DNA of 64,000 bases from Pseudomaricurvus sp033283335 (lineage in GTDB: Bacteria > Pseudomonadota > Gammaproteobacteria > Pseudomonadales > Cellvibrionaceae), in assembly GCA_033283335.1 (NCBI GenBank), contig JAWMQP010000002.1:558001-622000 (forward strand), read 5' to 3'. The translations under genes and the position numbers were made by a program. The notes under the pieces are model-generated. The model saw nothing but the letters and a program-made list of their open reading frames with translations. It was not told where the DNA came from and made no database searches. Below, piece by piece: positions 41,174 to 50,817 of the stretch (positions are counted from its first letter, which is position 1; every line of letters starts with the position of its first letter).

Positions 41174-44100
41174 TCATAGAAATTTTGCTGCCCGATTGAT
41201 TGCTGACTACGTCCAGGCGCAACGCCATCTGCTCTTTAAGCTCACTGACATGGGAGATAACTCCAATCATCCGGCCGGTTTGCTGCAGGTCTATCAGTAC
41301 GCGGATGGCCGCATCCAGCGATTCGGTATCCAGGCTGCCGAAACCCTCATCGATAAACAGCGCGTCAAGTTTAATGCCGCCAGCGTAGGACTGCACCACA
41401 TCCGACAACCCCAGTGCCAGTGACAGCGCCGCCATAAAGGATTCGCCCCCCGACAAGGTCGCTACCGAGCGGGTTTTACCGGTATTGCCGTCTTCCACTT
41501 CCAGCTCCAGGCCCGAGGCTTTGTTGCCTTTGGCCCGGTCTTCCTTGCGTACCAGCTGGTAACGCCCTTTGCTCATGAGTCGCAGGCGCTGTGACGCCTG
41601 TATCAGTACATCGTCGAGCAGGACACTGAGCACAAAGCGATTGAGACTGATCTTATCGCCGGTTTGGCCGTTGGCAACGTCGCTGAGCGTGCCGATAACC
41701 GCATACTGTTGTTCCAGGGCTTCGTTTTTCTGGTGGGCCTGTTTCAACTTGGCCTGCACGGATTGAAACAGGTTATTGCGTTCATGCAGTTCCCGCCAAC
41801 TGAGATCGGCCTGCTCAAACAGCGCGGATGCAGCGCTGACGTCGGCCTCTAAGGCTTCCATGTCGGGTGTCTTCTTCTCAGCTAACTCGGATTGCATCTG
41901 TTCAAGCACGGCCTGGAGGCTGCTGACTTCCGCCTGGTAACGATCGACACCCTCTCGCAAGGCCTGTTGTTCAGGCTCATCCAGTATTGCTGCCTCAAAA
42001 CTCGTCACATCCGTAAAAGCACTCGCTTTGAGGGCGGTTTCCCAGGTTTCACGGGCTTGTTGTAATTTCGCTTGAGCGTCTATGGATTGCTTGGTTAACG
42101 CTTCCAGGGTCGATTCCGCTTTATCTTTCACCGACTTCCGTTGTTCCTGTTGCTGCTGGGCAGCTGCGGCCTCCTGGGTGATCGTTTGGATGCGCTCGCT
42201 GAGTCGTCTCAATTCCTGAGTCAGGACATCCGCCTGGCGATAGTTTGCCGGTATCTGCTGGCGTAATTGCTGCACTTGGGCAGACACTTGGGCCAAGCCC
42301 TCATGGTCTTGCCGGACACGGGCTTCAAGTTCTGTGCTGGATGTTGAGACACGTTGCAGCTGCTGCTGGATGTCGCTCAGGCGTTGGTTGAGCTGTTGCT
42401 GTTGGATTCGCTTGGCTTGCAACTGTTTGACCACAGCTTCAGCATTTGCCAGTTCGTCGACCATCAACTCAACCGGGGTATCGGCGTAATCGGCAATGCT
42501 GGCTCTCAGCTGCTGGCCATGCTGGGTATTGAGGGTTTTACGGGTGTTGGCCTGATCCAACGCCTCTTTGCAGGTGTTCAAGCGATTGAGCGCCTGCTGT
42601 TGGTGTGAACGTGCGGCATCAACTTGCTCTTTGGTGACCAATTCCTCACCAGATTGCAAAGATGCCGGCTTGGGGTGTTCGGCACTGCCACACACCGGGC
42701 AAGGTTCACCCGGTTGCAGTTCTTTTGCCAACAGTGCCGCCTGGCCGCTGTGCCATTGAAATTCTGTTTGATTGGCGATGCGCTGTGCCTGACTGTGCTC
42801 GGCTGTCTGGCTATCAAAGGCCGTTTGCGCCTGGCGAATCTGTTCCGCGATTTGGGCCGCTTCCTGTCGCAGGCTTTCCAATTCCTGGCGCAGCTTCAAC
42901 TTATGACTCAAGTCTGCCACTTTGGCTTCCAGGCCAGGGAGTGTTTCCAACTCGATAGTGAGTTGATGTGTGCTTGTCTGTGTCGCCGTCTGCTCCGTTA
43001 ACAACGCTTGATACTCACGCTGCTGGACTTCATATTGCAGGCGACTGGCTTCTGCAGTCTTTTGACGAGCCTGCAACGACGATTCTGCCTGGGTCAACTG
43101 GGTCAATTGCCCTTCATACCGTTGCAAGTCATTTTGTTGCTTCTTCAGCTCATCCAGGCCATTGAGTGCGGTTTGAGCCTGCGACAATGCTGCCGTGGCC
43201 AGCTCAAGATCAGCACTGGCCTTTTCGGACTGCTGTTTACTGAGGGTGATCTCTTGTTCCAACTGACTTAGATGGCTGGCTTGGGATTGCTGCTGGTCAA
43301 AATGATGTTGAATCTTTTGAGCGTTGAGCGCATTTTGCAGGCGTAGTTGATCTTTTTCAATTTGCGGTAACTGCGCCTGAATGGTATTCAGTGCTTCACG
43401 TTTAGCCCCATAATCGCTGAAACGCTTTTGCAGTGCCAGTCCCTGGTCGCGGTTGGCAATAGCAGTCTGCTGTGTTTGATTGGCAGCTTGCTTCGCAGCC
43501 AAAGCATCGGCGAGCTGGGGTTTGAGCGCTTCCAGCGCTGCTGCGACTTCGTTTTCGCTACTGACCTCGACGGTTTGTAAAATGCCCTTGATTTCACTGC
43601 GATGCCCCTCTACCTGTTGCTTGATGCCGGCGGCCTGGGCCTTCAGGCGATCCTCGATACGACGGTAGATATTGGTCTGGAATAACTGGCCAAAGATCTT
43701 TTCCCGCTCGCGGGAGTCGGCCATCAACAGTTCACGAAACTTACCTTGCGGCAACACCATAACCTGACGAAACTGTTCCACATCTAGCCCCAGCAGGTCT
43801 TTGATGTGGGTGGTCGCCTCCGAGACGCTTTTTGACACCATTAACCGACCGTCTTCGGACCCATCCAGTTCACGCAGCTGGGCTTCCGGTTGCTGAGTGG
43901 TGGTGCCCTCTCCGCGACTCTTGGCGCGTTCCTGCAGGGGGACCCGTCGGATCAAATAACGCTTGTCCCCTAACATAAACTCCAGACTGACTTCCGTCAG
44001 CACCGACACATCTGCGTGATCACAACGCATCTGCGTCGCATCCCGTTCTGCGCCGGTGGTATGACCATAGAGCGCGTAACAGATGGCATCCAGAATGGAG

Positions 44101-44225
44101 CTTTTACCCGCACCGGTTGGGCCATTGATCAAAAACAGCGGATTCTCGCCGAGACTGGTGAAATCAACCGTTTCCTGGCCGGCAAAAGGGCCGAAGGCTT
44201 GCAAAGACAGTTTCAACGGCTTCAC
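41163..44225 (-). CDS. sbcC: Exonuclease subunit SbcC (Rad50-like ATPase)
   Basis: The 1020-residue protein has the Rad50/SbcC layout: Walker A GPTGAGKSS at 35-43, two long coiled-coil arms, the zinc hook CPVC (Cys509 and Cys512, within GEPCPVCGSAEHP) in the middle, the ABC signature in TLSGGESFMAALSLALGLSD and Walker B LDALFIDEGFGSLD near the C-terminus. With SbcD it forms an ATP-dependent nuclease that cuts hairpins and protein-blocked ends. Its start overlaps the sbcD stop by four bases. Length is close to E. coli SbcC (1048). Confidence 0.96.
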   Translation of the reverse strand: MKPLKLSLQAFGPFAGQETVDFTSLGENPLFLINGPTGAGKSSILDAICYALYGHTTGAERDATQMRCDHADVSVLTEVSLEFMLGDKRYLIRRVPLQERAKSRGEGTTTQQPEAQLRELDGSEDGRLMVSKSVSEATTHIKDLLGLDVEQFRQVMVLPQGKFRELLMADSREREKIFGQLFQTNIYRRIEDRLKAQAAGIKQQVEGHRSEIKGILQTVEVSSENEVAAALEALKPQLADALAAKQAANQTQQTAIANRDQGLALQKRFSDYGAKREALNTIQAQLPQIEKDQLRLQNALNAQKIQHHFDQQQSQASHLSQLEQEITLSKQQSEKASADLELATAALSQAQTALNGLDELKKQQNDLQRYEGQLTQLTQAESSLQARQKTAEASRLQYEVQQREYQALLTEQTATQTSTHQLTIELETLPGLEAKVADLSHKLKLRQELESLRQEAAQIAEQIRQAQTAFDSQTAEHSQAQRIANQTEFQWHSGQAALLAKELQPGEPCPVCGSAEHPKPASLQSGEELVTKEQVDAARSHQQQALNRLNTCKEALDQANTRKTLNTQHGQQLRASIADYADTPVELMVDELANAEAVVKQLQAKRIQQQQLNQRLSDIQQQLQRVSTSSTELEARVRQDHEGLAQVSAQVQQLRQQIPANYRQADVLTQELRRLSERIQTITQEAAAAQQQQEQRKSVKDKAESTLEALTKQSIDAQAKLQQARETWETALKASAFTDVTSFEAAILDEPEQQALREGVDRYQAEVSSLQAVLEQMQSELAEKKTPDMEALEADVSAASALFEQADLSWRELHERNNLFQSVQAKLKQAHQKNEALEQQYAVIGTLSDVANGQTGDKISLNRFVLSVLLDDVLIQASQRLRLMSKGRYQLVRKEDRAKGNKASGLELEVEDGNTGKTRSVATLSGGESFMAALSLALGLSDVVQSYAGGIKLDALFIDEGFGSLDTESLDAAIRVLIDLQQTGRMIGVISHVSELKEQMALRLDVVSNQSGSKISMKVA

Positions 44226-45364
44226 AGGACGTCCTCCTGCTTATGGATCTCGCTGATCGTTTGTTGGATCGCCGCTTGTTGATCATCGGATAATTCTTGA
44301 CCCGTCACTTGCAGGAAGAAATCGCTGAACATATCCAGTTCGTTGCGCTTGAGCTTTTCTCGACTCATTTCCTTATTGCCGACTTCCAGCATGCCGGGTT
44401 TTTCCAGCTGCAGTACGTTGGGGTACACCGCCCGTAATTTACTCATGGGCTCCAGAATGGCGTGACGATCCGTCAGCCTGACCAACAGATAGTCTTGATG
44501 ATTGGGATCGACCTTGCCCTGCTCAATCAGGGTGTTTAACTCCCCTTCCAGCACACGCATATCCCGCAGAGGTGATAGGGGCAGTTGTTTGATGGATTGC
44601 AGGCCATCGGCCGTGATCTCCACCAGCGTGACGCCCTTTTTCTGGTGCTGTTCGGAAAAGCTGTACTTCAACAGCGACCCGCAATAGCGGATATGTTCAG
44701 CACCCTTATACTGAGGACTGTGAAGATGTCCCAGGGCCACATAATCAAACGGCACACAGGGCAGATAACTGACCCGGTCCGAACCGCCTATCGACAGTGG
44801 CCGCTCGGAATCCGACTCCTCGGCGCCGTCGATAAAGCAATGACTCACCAGTACATTGCGGATATCGTTGGATTTGGCGGCGGTTATCTGGTCCACCAGG
44901 AAACTATGAGCCTCGTCGTAAGTGGACACGGCTTCACCAAATTGATTGCGCACGGTTTCCGGGTCGTTATAGGGAATGCCATAAAACGCCACATCCCCTT
45001 CAGGATGAGGTATTACCACAGGCTCGGTAACCTTGTTGAGATCACCAAGAATGTGCAATCCGGCCTGTTTAAACTGCCGTGAACCAAACCGCAGACGTTG
45101 GGCGCTGTCATGATTACCCGGAATCATGATGACTGGCACCTGCATTTCCAAACAGATGGTTGTCAGCAGGTCGTCCAGGAGTTCAACTGCAGCAGCGGGA
45201 GGTATTGCGCGATCATAGATATCGCCGGCAATGACCAGCGCGTCAACCGACTCTTGCTCGATGTAGGTCAATAATTGCTCAAGAACGTGACGCTGGTCAT
45301 CCAGCAGCGACACGTTGTGGAACTGACGGCCGATGTGCCAATCGGACGTGTGGATAAACTTCAT
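44222..45364 (-). CDS. sbcD: Exonuclease subunit SbcD (Mre11-like nuclease)
   Basis: The 380-residue protein has the Mre11 phosphoesterase motifs SDWHIGR (7-13), GDIYDR (47-52), GNHD (near 84-87), VSHCFIDG and GHLHSPQ, with a C-terminal capping domain. It provides the manganese-dependent nuclease activity of the SbcCD complex. The order sbcD-sbcC with overlapping stop and start is standard. Length is similar to E. coli SbcD (400). Confidence 0.96.
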   Translation of the reverse strand: MKFIHTSDWHIGRQFHNVSLLDDQRHVLEQLLTYIEQESVDALVIAGDIYDRAIPPAAAVELLDDLLTTICLEMQVPVIMIPGNHDSAQRLRFGSRQFKQAGLHILGDLNKVTEPVVIPHPEGDVAFYGIPYNDPETVRNQFGEAVSTYDEAHSFLVDQITAAKSNDIRNVLVSHCFIDGAEESDSERPLSIGGSDRVSYLPCVPFDYVALGHLHSPQYKGAEHIRYCGSLLKYSFSEQHQKKGVTLVEITADGLQSIKQLPLSPLRDMRVLEGELNTLIEQGKVDPNHQDYLLVRLTDRHAILEPMSKLRAVYPNVLQLEKPGMLEVGNKEMSREKLKRNELDMFSDFFLQVTGQELSDDQQAAIQQTISEIHKQEDVL

Positions 45365-45454
45365 TGTGCATTCCTGGAACCTGTCTCAATCACGCACAAT
45401 ACATCAAGCCGAGCAGAAATTTCTATATAGACGCCAGGTTCTGCGCAATAAGAT

Positions 45455-46132
45455 TCAGCCCAGCAATTTGAGCAGGGCTTCTGCCGCCCCGGCCGAGGAC
45501 GCCGGATTCTGCCCAGTTACCAGTAGTCCGTCGGTTATTACGTGAGGGTGCCAGTCTGCCGCCTTGCTGTAGTTGCCACCGTTCTCTTTGAGCATCTCCT
45601 CCACCAGAAAGGGCACTACTTTTGTTAATTCAACGGCCTCTTCCTCGCTATTGCTGAATCCGGTAACGGATTTGCCGGTGACCAGGGGCTTGCCATCAGG
45701 TCCCTTGACGCAGCGAAATACCGCCGGCGCGTGACATACCGCCCCCACGGGTTTTCCGGCCTGGGCGGCGTTCTCGATCAGGGCGATGGAATCCGGGTTA
45801 TCCGCAAGATCCCACAAGGGACCGTGACCACCTGGGTAGAAAACTGCATCGAAATCGTTCACGGATACGTCCGCCAATTTGCCGGTTGTGGCCAGCGCCT
45901 GTTTGGCCGTGGCATCGGCTTGGAAGCGGCGAGTCGCTTCTGTCTGGCTGTCAGGCTCATTGCTCTTGGGATCCAGTGGCGGCTGACCACCCTTGGGGGA
46001 TACCAGAGTCAAGTCAGCACCTGCATCAACAAACACGTAATAAGGCGCTGCCAGCTCTTCCAGCCAAAAACCGGTTTTTTTACCGGTATCACCCAGTTGA
46101 TCATGGGACGTAAGCACAACGAGAATTTTCAT
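45455..46132 (-). CDS. DJ-1/PfpI family protein (Hsp31/YajL-type class I amidotransferase-like)
   Basis: The 225-residue protein begins MKILVVLTSHDQLGDTGKKTGFWLEELAAPYYVF, with Glu25/26 in the region of the acidic partner. It has FYPGGHGPLWDL and the nucleophile elbow GAVCHAPA with Cys133-His134. This is the Hsp31/glyoxalase III-like branch of the DJ-1 superfamily; such proteins detoxify methylglyoxal or repair glycated molecules. I start at the ATG at 46132, which has AAAGG upstream, instead of 46165. No partner gene is obvious. Confidence 0.9.
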   Translation of the reverse strand: MKILVVLTSHDQLGDTGKKTGFWLEELAAPYYVFVDAGADLTLVSPKGGQPPLDPKSNEPDSQTEATRRFQADATAKQALATTGKLADVSVNDFDAVFYPGGHGPLWDLADNPDSIALIENAAQAGKPVGAVCHAPAVFRCVKGPDGKPLVTGKSVTGFSNSEEEAVELTKVVPFLVEEMLKENGGNYSKAADWHPHVITDGLLVTGQNPASSAGAAEALLKLLG

Positions 46133-46262
46133 ACCATTACCTTTTAACTTCTGGGAACAAGCCAATAGGTTTAGTCTAGCGGAATTCTCGCCTTAGCCTT
46201 ATGTCGACATGCCATAGTAGGCGGCCAAATATAGATCCTGCCTGCCGTTGCTTGAGCAGGAT

Positions 46263-47849
46263 TTATTTCAAATAGTCCGGGTGATCCCGAACAAATTTAA
46301 GCCAGGCGGTCTCAGCCGGTGATTGAGCCTCGGCGCGGCCTTGGGCAACCGCCACAAAATGCTCGAGCACAGGCTCGTCGAGAGTGTCAAGAACACCCGT
46401 TGCCAACTGCAACAGGTAGTGCCCGCGGGTACGAATATAATACTTTTCCACTTTGGAGTAGTCGCTGCTTAACTCAACATCAAATCCACCGGCCTGATTG
46501 GCGTTTAGATGTGACTCAGGATAAGGAGGCTTTACTTGCTTTATGGTCTGAATGATGTGAGCAATGGCCTCTGGATTCTCCAGTACGCCGGCATGACTGG
46601 CATTCACTCCATACTCCGCAGATGACTGATTCTGCGCTACCGGATAAAGCTGGCTCGACAGCGGCACAACACCATCACTGTTTTCTCCAAATTTCACCCC
46701 ATCCGAATCTCCATAGGTGAATATGAGTTGGTGGTTGGTGGAAGAATCCAGGGGTTTTCGGTATAAGCGCTGGATAAAGCCCCCATTGGGGTTCAGGTCG
46801 TGCCAGGCTGGTAACACCAAGGGGGCGTGTGACTCACCAGTTGCTGCGGAAGGATGCCCGCCAAAGGGCGTCGCAATGGAGACATACAGCGCTACCCGAT
46901 TTTCGGTTTCGGTGCCCTGGTAATCATTCAAAGCCTCCCTGACGATAAGCCCGCCCATGCTGTGGGCCACAACGATCAGACGAAGGTGTCCGGTGACGGC
47001 CCTGCCGGATAAAAAGATTTCATAAAACATCTTTGCCAGTTGGTTCAGGTTTCCCCCGGACGCATAGTAAAAAAACCAGGGCTTGTACAGGCTCTCATCC
47101 AAGGCATTCACTATGTTGGAAAACTGGCGTGGGCTGCCGTTAATCCCATGCACAAACACCACCGGGATTTTGTAGGAATCCTCTTCCAGTGCGTAGAACA
47201 TCGTCGGGGCAATCTCATAAAACGCTGCGGGTTCGTACAAGCCGAGCTGTGTCATTTGAGGCGCGAAAACGGGATCTTCCAGGCTGCGAATAGATCCCCT
47301 GGGGAAAAATATGGATTCTTTCAGCTGTTCCTGAACGGGAACCGGAAGATTGATAGTCCAGGAAACCGTTTCAGGTTCGGATAACATGATATCTATGTTA
47401 TCGGCGACCCTGGCCTTGAAAGCAGACTGATTAACGACAATATGACGACGACCAACCACCTCCGAGCTGTCATAGTTTCCATTGGCGTTGAAGTCAGACA
47501 GCAGTAGCAAGTCGTATTGACCTTCAGGTAGATTCAATCCGTAATGCGTGTTGACATGAGCGACCTGTGTTACATCTACGATCTCTCGATGGATAAATTT
47601 ATCTGAAAAGGCCACAACGGCTAAAGGCAGTTTTGGCACTGCCTCAGTGTCATTGATTATCCGCCCGTAGACGAAATAAGTTTGCTGATTGAGAATATGC
47701 TTCAGGTTCTGGAGGCTGGGGTCTGTCTCTTGTTGGCTTGAATAGCCACTCTGTTTGGCAACATGGTTAAGGTAGGTGCATGAACTGGTGCCAAACAGGG
47801 CAAGTGCAAATAAGCAGATCCTGGCGATATTTTGCAAACCCTCGTTCAT
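46263..47849 (-). CDS. Lipoprotein alpha/beta-hydrolase (lipase/PGAP1-like)
   Basis: The 528-residue protein has a lipoprotein signal ending in SSC (Cys24). A beta-rich domain (residues 60-160, FVYGRIINDTEAV..., DFNANGNYDSSEVVG) precedes the hydrolase part: oxyanion motif VVFVHGINGSPRQF near 231, nucleophile elbow VVAHSMGGL with Ser297, an Asp in the GENSDGVVPLSSQ region and a His in VNASHAGVL. This pattern fits PGAP1-like or triacylglycerol lipase-type hydrolases attached to the envelope. The substrate is unknown. A hairpin (ATCCTGC/GCAGGAT, 46235-46262) lies at its 3' end. It is divergent from the MFS gene. Confidence 0.82.
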   Translation of the reverse strand: MNEGLQNIARICLFALALFGTSSCTYLNHVAKQSGYSSQQETDPSLQNLKHILNQQTYFVYGRIINDTEAVPKLPLAVVAFSDKFIHREIVDVTQVAHVNTHYGLNLPEGQYDLLLLSDFNANGNYDSSEVVGRRHIVVNQSAFKARVADNIDIMLSEPETVSWTINLPVPVQEQLKESIFFPRGSIRSLEDPVFAPQMTQLGLYEPAAFYEIAPTMFYALEEDSYKIPVVFVHGINGSPRQFSNIVNALDESLYKPWFFYYASGGNLNQLAKMFYEIFLSGRAVTGHLRLIVVAHSMGGLIVREALNDYQGTETENRVALYVSIATPFGGHPSAATGESHAPLVLPAWHDLNPNGGFIQRLYRKPLDSSTNHQLIFTYGDSDGVKFGENSDGVVPLSSQLYPVAQNQSSAEYGVNASHAGVLENPEAIAHIIQTIKQVKPPYPESHLNANQAGGFDVELSSDYSKVEKYYIRTRGHYLLQLATGVLDTLDEPVLEHFVAVAQGRAEAQSPAETAWLKFVRDHPDYLK

Positions 47850-47974
47850 TTTTGCCTCAAGCGCTAATCAAGCGTTCATCCACAGTAAACAATTGGTATT
47901 ACAGACAGTTATGCGCTCAATGACGCTAGGATACACTTTCATAATGCTATCCACTGCTGGTACCTGATAATAAA

Positions 47975-49234
47975 ATGATGACATCCAATCGCTTCCTGAC
48001 AGAATACGCCAGTTGGTGTCAGCTTACCTGTGCGGTGCTGGTACAAGCTATCAGTGCCGGTTGCATTTTCAGTTCGTACAGCTTGATTGCCGCGTCCCTG
48101 AAAAGTGAGTTTGCATCAAGCAATATGGTCTCGATGCTTGGGCTTACGGTAATTTCCCTGTGCTCAGCCTTTGTCAGTCCCACCATTGGTTCCGCGATTG
48201 ACCGGTTTTCAGCTCGAAAGCTCATGTTACTGGGGCTGTCACTTTTTTCAGCCGGGTTTCTGCTGCTGTCTGTGACCACATCCATGACGCAAGCGGTGTT
48301 GATTTATGCGGTGTTTATGGCTATCTCCAGCGTCTTGTTGGGACCCATTGCCACGTCGGCGTTATTAACCCGCTGGTTTACGGCAAAACGCGGCTTGGCG
48401 CTGGGTATTGCTGCCAGTGGCGGGGCTATTGGTGGTCTGCTATTCCCGCCCTTAATACAAAGTTTAATTGACGGGCTGGAATGGCGTGTCGCCTTTCGCT
48501 ACTTCGGTATGGGTATATTGCTGATTGCCGGACCAATCATTCTGTTGCTGGTGCAGGATTATCCAGCCGATCCAGCCGAGAGTCACAAACAAGCTGGCTT
48601 GTCATCACCCCCTGCTCATTCAGGCTTGCTGGCCACAGCCAAAACGGCCTTTAGAGATAATCAGTTCTGGCTCATTGCCATTACCATGGGCATTCTATTT
48701 TGTGGTCCAATTGGTGTAATCAGCAATTTGATTCAAATCGCGGGTGACCGGCAAATCGAAACCAATAAAGCGGTCTACCTACTGTCTATATTTGCCGCTG
48801 CTGGATTTACCGGAAAGCTGATCTTTGCCAGCCTGGTGGATCGAGTGAGCATTTCCATCGCCCTGTTCGTGACCCTCACGGGGATTGGTGTGGGCTTTTT
48901 CACACTGATGTCAGCACAGACCTATGCCACCATGGTGCTGGCCTGTGTGACCATTGGCCTGTTTTCCGGAACCGCGTCACCTTTATGGAGCCTGTTGCTG
49001 GCGTCAATTTACGGTCCAGACCGACTGGGTAAAATGATGGGCTTGATGAACTTGTGCTTCGTCCCCTTCACCTTAAGTGCTCCGCCACTGTTCGGATTAA
49101 TGTACGACCTTTTCGGTAGTTACGATTGGGCGCTGTTGGGCTATCTGGGATTATTGCTGGTGGCAGCGGTGCTGGTTATCCGTTTCAATCAACACCATCA
49201 ACGGCTGGAATCAGTGGAAACAACGTCACAGTGA
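47975..49234 (+). CDS. MFS transporter (monocarboxylate/oxalate-formate-type)
   Basis: The 419-residue protein has twelve hydrophobic segments and the MFS motif between helices 2 and 3 (GSAIDRFSARKLMLLG). The segment WFTAKRGLALGIAASGGAIGGLLFPPLIQSLIDGLEWRVAFRYFG is typical for the OFA/MCT-like branch that moves small carboxylates. Two ATG codons stand at the start and no strong ribosome binding site is visible. The gene stands alone, between the divergent lipase gene and the convergent thiolase gene. Substrate is not predictable from this sequence. Confidence 0.85.
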   Translation: MMTSNRFLTEYASWCQLTCAVLVQAISAGCIFSSYSLIAASLKSEFASSNMVSMLGLTVISLCSAFVSPTIGSAIDRFSARKLMLLGLSLFSAGFLLLSVTTSMTQAVLIYAVFMAISSVLLGPIATSALLTRWFTAKRGLALGIAASGGAIGGLLFPPLIQSLIDGLEWRVAFRYFGMGILLIAGPIILLLVQDYPADPAESHKQAGLSSPPAHSGLLATAKTAFRDNQFWLIAITMGILFCGPIGVISNLIQIAGDRQIETNKAVYLLSIFAAAGFTGKLIFASLVDRVSISIALFVTLTGIGVGFFTLMSAQTYATMVLACVTIGLFSGTASPLWSLLLASIYGPDRLGKMMGLMNLCFVPFTLSAPPLFGLMYDLFGSYDWALLGYLGLLLVAAVLVIRFNQHHQRLESVETTSQ

Positions 49235-49250
49235 ACCTATGACAGATACC

Positions 49251-49280
49251 AGGCAGCTTGCACGGGGCGGCAAGCTGCCT
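49251..49280. terminator. Bidirectional terminator-like hairpin between convergent genes
   Basis: AGGCAGCTTGC and GCAAGCTGCCT form a perfect 11-bp stem around ACGGGGCG between the MFS and thiolase stop codons. No T-run follows, so it may act as a barrier or mRNA 3' stabiliser rather than a simple terminator. Confidence 0.6.
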
Positions 49281-49310
49281 ACTGAGTGGTTCGGTAAACG
49301 TGATTATGGT

Positions 49311-50483
49311 TTACCCCTGACGGTACATGGTCACCACAACCGCTCCACCCAGGCCCAGGTTATGCTGCAATGCCACCCGAGCACCTTCCACCTGACGTTT
49401 GTCGCCACGCCCACGCAACTGGTTTACCAGCTCATAACACTGCGCCAATCCGGTAGCCCCGATAGGATGGCCTTTGGACATAAGACCACCGGATGGGTTT
49501 ACCACAAACTTGCCGCCGTAGGTGTTATCGCCATTATCGACGAATTCGGTGGCTCCGCCTTCGGCACACAAGCCCAAGCCCTCATAGGTAATGACTTCGT
49601 TGGTGGTAAAGCAATCGTGCAGCTCAACCACCTGGACTTCTTCCGGTCCGAAGCCGGCTTGTTCATACACGGCCTGCGCGGCGCGGCGGGTCATATCGGC
49701 ACCGATCAGGTTGATCGGATCCTGCCAGGTTTCCGGGGTATCGGTGGCCATGGCCTGGGCGACAATTTCCACTCCGTTGCTGATGCCATGCTTTTTGGCA
49801 AACGCCTCGCTACAGATGATGGCAGCACCGGCGCCACAAGTCGGCGGGCAGCACATGGTGCGGGTCAGGTAATCCATAAACACCATCTTGTCGTTCATCA
49901 CTTCTTCAACCGTCAGCGGGTTGGAGAACAGGGACAAGGGGTTGTAAACCGCATGACTGCGGGTCTTCACCGATACCTTGGCAAACAAATCGGCCGTGGC
50001 ACCGTATTTTTCCATATAGTAATGCCCGGCGGCGCCAAAGCAGCGCAGTGCCAGGGGGGCTTCGGGATAGCCTTTTTCATCCAGCACTTTCATGAAGTTG
50101 TCGAATGGGGACTCACGGTCATCCCAATGAGAGCCCAGTGCGCCGGGTTGCATTTCTTCAAAACCAAAGGCCAGTGCACACTCCACCGCACCGGATTCCA
50201 CCGCCTGGCGGGCCAGGAAAATGGCCGTTGATCCGGAGGAGCAGTTGTTGTTCACATTCACCACGGGAATGCCGGTTTGGAAGGCGTCATACAGCGCATG
50301 CTGGCCACAGGTGGAATCTCCGTAAATATAGCTGCCATAGGCCTGCTGAATCTCACGGGGATCAATACCGGCTTCTTTGACGGCGCCTTGAATCGCCTTG
50401 GAGGCCATGACTCGATAAGGTTCCTGGGTGCCAGGTTTGACGAATTTCACCATGTCGACGCCGGCGACGATTGCTTTGCTCAT
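49311..50483 (-). CDS. SCP2-type thiolase / lipid-transfer protein-thiolase
   Basis: The 390-residue protein is a thiolase-fold enzyme of the SCP2/lipid-transfer branch: VNVNNNCSSGSTAIFLARQAVESG with active-site Cys81, CCPPTCGAGAAIICSE, VVELHDCFTTNEVITYE, and GGKFVVNPSGGLMSKGHPIGATG with the catalytic His of GHPIGATG. These enzymes cleave or condense beta-keto acyl-CoA esters in degradation of fatty acids or sterol side chains. Two direct repeats (ATGATCGGTTT) lie just upstream at about 50502-50530. The 334 bp to the LysR gene hold no gene. The substrate is unknown. Confidence 0.88.
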   Translation of the reverse strand: MSKAIVAGVDMVKFVKPGTQEPYRVMASKAIQGAVKEAGIDPREIQQAYGSYIYGDSTCGQHALYDAFQTGIPVVNVNNNCSSGSTAIFLARQAVESGAVECALAFGFEEMQPGALGSHWDDRESPFDNFMKVLDEKGYPEAPLALRCFGAAGHYYMEKYGATADLFAKVSVKTRSHAVYNPLSLFSNPLTVEEVMNDKMVFMDYLTRTMCCPPTCGAGAAIICSEAFAKKHGISNGVEIVAQAMATDTPETWQDPINLIGADMTRRAAQAVYEQAGFGPEEVQVVELHDCFTTNEVITYEGLGLCAEGGATEFVDNGDNTYGGKFVVNPSGGLMSKGHPIGATGLAQCYELVNQLRGRGDKRQVEGARVALQHNLGLGGAVVVTMYRQG

Positions 50484-50817
50484 GCTCGAGTCCTTTTTAT
50501 CTATGATCGGTTTGAGATTATCAATGATCGGTTTCAGACATCGCTGTGGATGTATGCTGACAGCCCTATATTTTATGGGTTTACCCTGCTGGGCAAAACC
50601 GATTTCATCGATTTGGCTTATCCCTCGGTGAACCCCTCTTTTGACTCTCAGTCGTATTGAGTTTGCTATCAGGGACTGGTGGGCGTTTTCAATTCGGCAA
50701 AGATGTATAACAAATCAATAGGTTAGCGAGTACTTCTCGATTTGAGTTTACCCTACTCTCGACTTCACTTGAGGTTTTTCTAGATTTAACCTTAATGGGC
50801 CACCGTAACGACTTGTT

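Noticed and set aside
49239..50231. Long plus-strand frame of 330 codons opposite the thiolase gene
   Set aside because: It is the antisense shadow of a well-supported thiolase; its composition is His/Gly-rich and no family is seen.
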